Positions 59,353-64,000 of a stretch of DNA of 64,000 nucleotides are shown piece by piece (positions within the stretch are counted from its first letter, which is position 1; each line of letters begins with the position of its first letter). This stretch comes from Mycobacterium sp. 852002-51057_SCH5723018. GTDB taxonomy: Bacteria > Actinomycetota > Actinomycetes > Mycobacteriales > Mycobacteriaceae. The stretch lies in NCBI RefSeq assembly GCF_001667035.1, contig NZ_LZIR01000070.1, positions 275,873-339,872 on the forward strand, written 5' to 3'. Below the pieces are notes generated by a model. It saw only the letters and a list, made by a program, of their open reading frames with translations. It was not told where the DNA came from and did not search any database. The translations under genes and the position numbers were made by a program.

Positions 59353-59688
59353 GTGTCCTCTGGCGGACAGTCGCGCGTGAAGGCGGCGACGGGTGTCGGC
59401 CATCAGTTGGGCGTATGTGCGGGCAAGTTGACGCCGCAACAGTTTGAGTCGCTCATCCAGAACTTGTTCGAAAAGATTGGTCTCGACACCAGGCAGACCC
59501 GAGCTTCCCGGGACGGTGGCGTCGACTGCGTTGCCTACAACACCGACCCCATCTTGGGCGGCAAAGTCGTGGTTCAAGCAAAACGGTACAAACACACAGT
59601 TGGTGTCGCGGCGTTCCGCGACCTCTTCGGCACACTCCGGAAGATCCGGTACCCGACTCAGGCGAGGCAACGGATTGGCACTAGGTAG
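59353..59688 (+). pseudogene. Truncated Mrr-type restriction endonuclease
   Basis: The frame LTPQQFESLIQNLFEKIGLD, then TRQTRASRDGGVDCVAYNTD and GGKVVVQAKRYKHTV is the first two thirds of an Mrr_cat domain: Glu in the first helix, Asp in GGVDCVA and Q-x-K in VQAKRYK are the nuclease residues. Normal Mrr continues as RDLYGTLxxxGATKGILVTT; here FRDLFGTLRKIR is followed by unrelated sequence to the stop at 59688. No partner methylase is in the window. Likely a remnant of a type IV restriction enzyme. Confidence 0.72.
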
Positions 59689-60090
59689 ATGCCGGGGCAC
59701 CGAGCGGTAACCGCTCGGCCGGGGAACACGGCCGTCGTGCCTGCCGTGGCGTTGTGGAAGTTCGCCGGCTGGATTGACCGTCGCTGGACGCGCGGACGCG
59801 CCGCGGGCCCGTGAGATCAACTTGATTGCCGCCGCCGACGAGATTGACCTCCTAGACCGACGAGATTGACCTCCTAGCCTCTCCGCCGTGCGGGTCGAGA
59901 GCGGGGTGAGCCGCTGCCGTTCGATAGATGTGGCGGATACGCTCCTGGATGAACGCTCGCGGGTCCGAGAACGGGGTCGATCTTGACGCCGCCGCACTGC
60001 GTGGGCCTGCCGCCAACGCTTTAGCCGCAGCAGCGGCCGAAGAAATCGACACCGCTTAGCGGGGCACGACCCGAAAGGTAGGCACTGGAA
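59689..60090. other. Interval with a tandem repeat, no firm gene
   Basis: About 400 bases between the nuclease remnant and the zinc-ribbon gene. It holds the 22-bp tandem duplication at 59837-59880. A 36-codon frame from ATG 59950 (MNARGSENGVDLDAAALRGP to the TAG at about 60060) is the only candidate gene, too short to judge. A 40-base segment at 59899-59938 is about 80 per cent identical to 60418-60456. Confidence 0.45.
59837..59880. repeat. 22-bp tandem duplication
   Basis: GACGAGATTGACCTCCTAG-ACC at 59837-59858 is followed at once by GACGAGATTGACCTCCTAG-CCT at 59859-59880. Two units, 19 identical bases plus a diverged 3-base end. Confidence 0.85.
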
Positions 60091-60387
60091 TTGACCGACA
60101 AGGCATTACGGACCATGGACCTGGTGTGCCCCGAGGGACACGTCGCCGGCCAACTGATCCAGGACATTGAGCACCAGGCAATCGGGATCCAGGTCCCCGA
60201 CCGGGAGAGCGAGGAATGGCCGCGGGGCGGTGACAAGATGTACACATTCCTGACTTGTCACGGCTGCAATCGCCGGGTGTATGCATCGACGGACGCGATC
60301 CAGGAGAGGGCCACTTGGCAGTCTGAGATTGAGTCCGAGTCGCAGTGCAGATACTCGCTGCACTACATGGAGGACGGCCTAACGTAG
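60091..60387 (+). CDS. Small zinc-ribbon-like protein, family member 2
   Basis: A 98-residue protein. DLVCPEGHVAGQLIQDIEHQ (C-P-x2-H) and TFLTCHGCNRRVYASTDA (C-x2-C) are the probable zinc ligands, and the distance between them matches the 43208-43501 product. AAAGG and GGCACTGGAA precede TTG 60091; ATG 60115 is the alternative start. The end SQCRYSLHYMEDGLT adds one more Cys. Function unknown. Confidence 0.72.
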   Translation: MTDKALRTMDLVCPEGHVAGQLIQDIEHQAIGIQVPDRESEEWPRGGDKMYTFLTCHGCNRRVYASTDAIQERATWQSEIESESQCRYSLHYMEDGLT

Positions 60388-60487
60388 GCCCGGGCCCTTC
60401 GCCAAAGGTCGACGCGGGAGCAGGGCGGCCCGCTGCCGTCGATAGACGCGGCAGATTGGGGCGGAACCAAACTGAAGCCACGTCCAA

Positions 60488-60532
60488 GTAATTGATCGGG
60501 CCGCCTCTTACTCTTCTGGGGGCGGCCCGATC
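60488..60532. repeat. Hairpin cassette, copy 3 (hairpin only, perfect stem)
   Basis: TAATTGATCGGGCCGCC opens it as in copies 1 and 2. GATCGGGCCGCC (60494-60505) and GGCGGCCCGATC (60521-60532) are a perfect 12-bp stem around a 15-base loop. The gene-start part of the cassette is missing. It may serve as terminator for the zinc-ribbon gene about 100 bases upstream. Confidence 0.75.
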
Positions 60533-60642
60533 TCAACCCGCGCACGTCGGCTACGCCGAATAGTGCCATGAGGGTGGCGGTCTGGGCCTGGCTATTGAGG
60601 CGGAAGCAGCGACGCCGCTCGGGTAGCCCGCGTCAGCGGAGC

Positions 60643-60867
60643 ATGATCGACCCTAGCGACTTACCTCACTCTGGAGGGTACGACCGGATGTTCGAGCAAC
60701 ACGAGCGGTTCGCGCCGAAGGTTATTGAGAGCGTCATCTGTCATGAGCGTGCACGTTACTGGCGGCCCGCCGACAGGCCGGCTCGGCAAGCGTGTAAAAA
60801 ATCCGCAGTGACGCTAGGGCGGCTTCGCCGAACCCCGCGCGCCGGCATTGTATTACCCCGTTCGTAG
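60643..60867 (+). CDS. Doubtful small hypothetical protein
   Basis: A 74-codon frame, MIDPSDLPHSGGYDRMFEQH then ERFAPKVIESVICHERARYW RPAD. The first 50 residues have balanced protein-like composition; the rest is Arg-rich. GGAG is only one base from ATG 60643. May be a decayed gene or chance. Confidence 0.28.
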   Translation: MIDPSDLPHSGGYDRMFEQHERFAPKVIESVICHERARYWRPADRPARQACKKSAVTLGRLRRTPRAGIVLPRS

Positions 60868-61038
60868 GATTGCCTGTCAAAATTCCCTAGCTTGACCTGT
60901 CAATCCGTCGAGCCAAGGCGTACGTTTGGCGGGCGGCGAACGGTCTGACTGATCGGAGACCCGACCTAGCGCGACTCCCCACACCGGGTTGAGCCCACCG
61001 CGACCGAAACATCGGATGCGAAGCGAAGGGAACTGAAA

Positions 61039-61431
61039 ATGTCAGAGCACGAACAGAACATCGCGCTCATCAAGAAGGGCTACGAAGCCTTCAACGCTGG
61101 TGACGGCGACACGGTGATGAGCCTGTTCGACGACAACGCCGAGTGGATCCAGCCGGGCGACAGCGCGATCAGCGGCACCTACCACGGCAAGCAGGAAATA
61201 GCAGGGCTGATGGCCAAGATGGGCGAGAAGCAAACGTCCGTCACCAACGATCACATCCTCGCCGACGGCGACCTAGTGGTCATGCTCGGCCAGACCACAG
61301 TGGCCGGCGAAACCACGGACGCTGCGACCGTGTTCACCGTGCGCGACGGCAAGACCGTCCGGGTGCAGTCATACGGCGACACTGCGGCGCTGGAGCGCAT
61401 CTTCGGCAAGAAGCAGGTCGCGACGGCTTAG
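61039..61431 (+). CDS. SnoaL-like/NTF2-fold protein
   Basis: A 130-residue protein with the SnoaL-like cone fold pattern: NIALIKKGYEAFNAGDGDTV (first helix), MSLFDDNAEWIQPGDSAISG with the D-x-x-x-W, then TYHGKQEIAGLM, NDHILADGDLVVMLGQTTVA and VFTVRDGKTVRVQSYGDTAA. Members are isomerases, hydratases or ligand-binding proteins; no catalytic pair can be fixed here. AAGGGAAC precedes ATG 61039 and a strong hairpin follows the stop. Confidence 0.87.
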   Translation: MSEHEQNIALIKKGYEAFNAGDGDTVMSLFDDNAEWIQPGDSAISGTYHGKQEIAGLMAKMGEKQTSVTNDHILADGDLVVMLGQTTVAGETTDAATVFTVRDGKTVRVQSYGDTAALERIFGKKQVATA

Positions 61432-61466
61432 TAAACTCAGCCTCTAGAACTGTCTGTCCGACGAGA

Positions 61467-61504
61467 CAGTCGGCCCGTCATCCCAAATGGGGGCGGGCCG
61501 ACTG
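61467..61504 (+). terminator. Terminator hairpin after the SnoaL-like gene
   Basis: CAGTCGGCCCG (61467-61477) and CGGGCCGACTG (61494-61504) form a perfect 11-bp stem with a 16-base loop, 36 bases after the stop codon. It is followed by CTGTGTGTGCG, not a T run, as is common in mycobacteria. Confidence 0.75.
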
Positions 61505-62143
61505 CTGTGTGTGCGAAAAACCTGGCATGCGCCGAGCCTCAAGACACGACGCCAGAGGGCATTTACCCGCGATTTTTGGACCCCGTGTAAATCGGGGGTG
61601 GTCGGAGGGCCTAACCCTGTCCGGTATCTGCTCGATGATGCGGACCCTTCAGGCTGCCTCGATGCGTCGCGCGATATCAAGCGGCGATGCGGCGCTCTGC
61701 TCATGAGCAACCGAAGGCAGTAGGGGTCAATCGGAGTCCCGTCGCCGAGGCGCTCCGTATCAAGGACCGCCAGGCAAGTGAAGTCCTACCAGCATCACCG
61801 CAGGTCAGAGACCTGTTCGCATGGGGTGGGCGGACCGACATCCAGTCTTCCTTGTCTGACGACTGAGGAGATGCCGTTGTGCGACACCGCGCAGGGTGGC
61901 GTCGCCGCTATCGAACGGCTCATGCAAGACGAGGTCGCGGCCGCGACGGGCGCTAGCTTAAGCCCGGGTCATCAGCGCTGGCCAAACCCGCGTAGTGTGG
62001 GGTGCGGAGGACGGCATTAGCCGCCGTGTACTGCACGCATTAGTGCGGATGGTCCGAAAGCCGAGCATTTCGGTCATCGTTTCTTGTGAGCAACCTTTCT
62101 TGCGGCACCTCGCTTCATCCGCAAGGCGAAAGGGGGTGCCGAA
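61505..62143. other. Interval without a firm gene; leader of the ANTAR gene
   Basis: About 640 bases. Short frames at 61487-61723 and 61778-62020 do not look like proteins. Just before the ANTAR gene are two hairpins: CCGAAA/TTTCGG (62054-62073, 8-base loop) and CTTGCGG/CCGCAAG (62099-62125, 13-base loop). The ribosome binding site AAGGGGG follows the second one. Confidence 0.45.
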
Positions 62144-62851
62144 ATGCACGATCACGAGTTCGAAGGCTTACTGCGCCACACAATGGCGGATCTGACCGAA
62201 AAGTTCACTCACGAAACCGAAATCGGTGTAACTCTGCGGACTGTTGCGGCCGCGGCGGTTGATCTGATCGACGGGGTGGACAGCGCCGACATCCTGCTGA
62301 TTTCGGGGGCGGACCAGTTTGAATCCCTGGCCGCAACCTCGCAGCTGGCCGTGGATCTCGATGGTATTCAACAGCGATGCGGCCAGGGACCGTGCATGGA
62401 TGCTGCATCCGGCGATCTGGTGGTCCGATCCAACGACTTACGCGAGGAGCAGCGGTGGCCACGCTTCGCCGAGGCTGCGCTGGCCGTTGGAGTGCACAGC
62501 ATGTTGTCGTTTCAGCTCTATACACACGACCGCCGCCAGGGGGCGCTGAATCTGGTTGGGCTGAAGCCCGACGTCTTTAACCCCGACGCCGAAGCGGTGG
62601 CCGCGATGCTGGCGACTCACGCCGCGATCGCACTCATCGCCGACGACAAACGGCTTCAATTTCAGTCGGCATTGGCCAGCCGGGATATCATCGGCCAGGC
62701 CAAGGGCATGATCATGGAACGATTCGATGTCGACGCAGTCCGCGCATTCGAACTCCTCAAGACGGTTTCGCAAAGCACCAATACACCAGTCGCTGACCTC
62801 GCCGCTGACCTCGTCGCGCGAGGATCATCAAGCCACCGGCGCGGCAAGTGA
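62144..62851 (+). CDS. GAF-ANTAR transcription antitermination regulator
   Basis: A 235-residue protein. The GAF domain spans residues 20-160 (LIDGVDSADILLISGADQFE, CGQGPCMDAASGDLVV, SFQLYTHDRRQGALNLVGLK). The ANTAR domain spans residues 168-225 (LQFQSALASRDIIGQAKGMI then MERFDVDAVRAFELLKTVSQ), with the conserved QAKGMIMER and A-F-x-x-L. ANTAR proteins bind paired RNA hairpins and prevent termination; GAF may sense a ligand or redox state. AAAGGGGGTG precedes ATG 62144. The 3' half has a broken copy at 57643-57862 on the other strand. Confidence 0.92.
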   Translation: MHDHEFEGLLRHTMADLTEKFTHETEIGVTLRTVAAAAVDLIDGVDSADILLISGADQFESLAATSQLAVDLDGIQQRCGQGPCMDAASGDLVVRSNDLREEQRWPRFAEAALAVGVHSMLSFQLYTHDRRQGALNLVGLKPDVFNPDAEAVAAMLATHAAIALIADDKRLQFQSALASRDIIGQAKGMIMERFDVDAVRAFELLKTVSQSTNTPVADLAADLVARGSSSHRRGK

Positions 62852-63105
62852 ACCGCCGGTGAAGTCTGGCCGCACGGCCTCACGTAGGGGTGGCCCATTT
62901 CTTGTGCGGACGGCCGTCACGAATTCGGGCCAGCGTTTAGTCGTCGCTTCCCGTTCAGTCAAAGCCACTGATCCCGTTGTGGCTCACCGTAGGCGCGACG
63001 GTCACTCAAGGTCCCGCCAGTCAAATGCGCCTACGTATTCCACCCCGGCATAATGCCGCGTTGCGGCTATATACATTCAGCGTGGATGAATTTAAATTTA
63101 ATGTC

Positions 63106-63390
63106 ATGGCGAATCAGACGTTTAGGACGATAGCCACAGCGTGCAGCGGCGCTGCCGCACTGGCCCTGGCGCTCGGCGGTGTCAGCGATGGGAGTGTGCC
63201 GCGCACCAACGCGGACCCTTCGCCGACGACTGTGGCCCCGACGCCCTCATCGCCGGACGATTGCTGCGACCCGACCCAACCCCAAGCAAGCAACTGGAAC
63301 TGCAAAATCGGCCTGAACTGTGGGCCCATCCGCCCACAGCGCACCTGGCCTCCGCCCGCGCCCCCTCCTCCGAATCCTCCGCCGCCATAG
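63106..63390 (+). CDS. Small exported Pro-rich protein
   Basis: A 94-residue protein: signal peptide MANQTFRTIATACSGAAALA with cleavage near TNADPS, then a Thr/Pro/Ser linker, four Cys (DDCCDPTQ, WNCKIGLNCGP) and the C-terminal Pro-rich PPPAPPPPNPPPP. AT-rich sequence upstream probably holds the promoter. Of a type of small mycobacterial secreted proteins; similar in style, not in sequence, to the Cys-rich proteins at 42843 and 53922. Confidence 0.75.
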   Translation: MANQTFRTIATACSGAAALALALGGVSDGSVPRTNADPSPTTVAPTPSSPDDCCDPTQPQASNWNCKIGLNCGPIRPQRTWPPPAPPPPNPPPP

Positions 63391-63621
63391 GCTGTTCAAG
63401 ACCCCATCCGATCGGCGCTTGCCGGTGACGCGGCATCGGACCTCGGTGACCACAGCTACATCGCGTATCTGACCGTGGTCGGCATCTACGAGTACTACCG
63501 GCGCGCTGTCGCCGAGGGAGCCGACATCCTGAAGCCCCCAACGACCGAACCCTGGGGTCGGCGCGAGATGGGCCTGCGATCGCCCGACGGACACCGATTC
63601 ATGCTCTCCGAGCGGCTGTAG
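63391..63621 (+). pseudogene. VOC (glyoxalase/bleomycin-resistance) C-terminal remnant
   Basis: The frame directly after the stop of the secreted protein gene reads DLGDHSYIAYLTVVGIYEYY, then AEGADILKPPTTEPWGRREM and GLRSPDGHRFMLSERL. The last part is the typical end of VOC proteins (GAxIxxPPxxxPWGxRE then DPDGHxxxF). No start codon fits and the N-terminal half of the domain is missing, so this is a fragment. Confidence 0.75.
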
Positions 63622-63797
63622 CGGCGATCTGTGTCGGCGACCGGCAGTGTCGATGGCATCGGCCCTCGAGGATGAATTGCGGGGCCGCGGGGAAGTTGAT
63701 ATGCCATTGGTGTGCTGCCGGGGCCTGGGGGGACCCGGCAGCACTCTGCTATGGGGTGCATGTGCGCCCGGGTCGAATCCCTGATTAGATTCCGTCG
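63622..63797. other. Intergenic before the glycosyltransferase
   Basis: About 175 bases. No gene or repeat seen. It should contain the promoter of the glycosyltransferase gene. Confidence 0.4.
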
Positions 63798-64000
63798 GTG
63801 AAATTTGTCCTGGCCTGCTACGGAAGCCGCGGCGATGTCGAGCCGTTCGCCGCGCTCGCCATGGAGCTGCTGCGCCGGGGCCACCAGGTTTCCTTGGCGG
63901 TCCCGCCCTACATGGTCGGCTTTGTCGAGTCGGCGGGGCTTACCGCGGTCGCCTACGGACGGGACACCCGCGAGCAGCTGAACGCGGCGAACGATTTCGA
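63798..64000 (+). CDS. MGT-type glycosyltransferase, N-terminal part
   Basis: Begins at GTG 63798: [20 protein letters not shown], then [20 protein letters not shown] and [20 protein letters not shown]. This is the N-terminus of the MGT/GT1 family that includes mycobacterial rhamnosyl- and other sugar transferases (Rv1524/Rv1526c and the glycopeptidolipid Gtf enzymes). G-S-R-G-D-x-x-P is the typical acceptor-domain start. The gene runs off the window, so the donor-sugar motif is not visible. Confidence 0.9.
   Translation, partial: MKFVLACYGSRGDVEPFAALAMELLRRGHQVSLAVPPYMVGFVESAGLTAVAYGRDTREQLNAANDF

Larger units (their letters stand above)
60388..61038. other. Interval with hairpin repeat and a doubtful short frame
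   Basis: About 650 bases. The third hairpin copy at 60488-60532 lies here. A frame from ATG 60643 (MIDPSDLPHSGGYDRMFEQH then ERFAPKVIESVICHERARYW) looks partly protein-like but turns Arg-rich; treated as doubtful. The last 140 bases presumably contain the promoter of the SnoaL-like gene; AAGGGAACTGAAA precedes its ATG. Confidence 0.45.

Noticed and set aside
1..64000. CRISPR array, rRNA genes, intact insertion sequences or complete restriction-modification systems
   Set aside because: None seen. No regularly spaced repeats with spacers, no transposase frames with terminal inverted repeats, and only a truncated Mrr-like nuclease.

Overview
This window comes from the chromosome of a slow-growing, high-GC Mycobacterium, most like the M. 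avium complex. The left two thirds follow the M. tuberculosis gene order from fadD9 (Rv2590) to about Rv2621c: the 3' end of a carboxylic acid reductase, ruvCAB, the Rv2597-Rv2601 block, yebC, pdxT-tesB-pdxS, a PPE42-like gene, and the phosphatidylinositol mannoside operon (Nudix-pimA-acyltransferase-pgsA-HIT-thrS). A PPE protein, many leaderless or GTG starts, ATGA/GTGA overlaps and a minimal catalase of the type described from M. avium subsp. paratuberculosis fit the same assignment. These comparisons are from memory; no database was searched.

Layout. 1-5349: frameshifted end of the reductase, two tandem paralogous membrane proteins around a DUF1304 gene, then ruvCAB behind a LexA box. 5525-10215: small membrane/secreted proteins, a SpeE-like membrane aminopropyltransferase, and a divergent methyltransferase/MerR pair that occupies the place of vapBC41. 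10200-13425: yebC and the pyridoxal-phosphate synthase genes with a thioesterase. 13522-21632: PPE gene, then a tightly coupled operon for PI and PIM synthesis with thrS. 21707-27102: single-gene metabolism and a small coupled regulator operon. 27124-42651: lipid and redox metabolism (two acyl-CoA ligases, enoyl-CoA hydratase, SDR, catalase, hydrolases), four regulators of which three are TetR family, one EthR-like and flanked by two Tat-exported polysaccharide deacetylases, plus DedA, TauE and STAS proteins. 42843-50471: accessory genes mixed with remnants.

50472-63797 is a gene-poor, degraded accessory island. It starts with the C-terminal scrap of a tyrosine integrase next to four tRNA genes (Val-CAC on the minus strand; Gly-GCC, Cys-GCA, Val-GAC on the plus strand). 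It then carries a run of five overlapping small genes, small exported Cys-rich proteins, zinc-ribbon proteins, a truncated Mrr-type nuclease, a duplicated hairpin/promoter cassette, direct repeats, several perfect hairpins, and an intact GAF-ANTAR regulator with a second, broken copy of its 3' half on the opposite strand. The window ends in the start of an MGT-type glycosyltransferase.

A recurring theme is gene decay by small tandem duplications or internal deletion: +1 base in the reductase, +4 bp in the 47.6 kb gene, +5 bp in the 55.3 kb gene, and an internal deletion of about 200 codons in a metallo-beta-lactamase-fold gene whose intact paralog lies 6.5 kb away. I found no CRISPR array and no clear complete defence system. 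The most unusual intact units are the MerR/methyltransferase pair with a mer-type promoter, the EthR-like/deacetylase cluster, and the 51.6-53.0 kb small-gene cassette.
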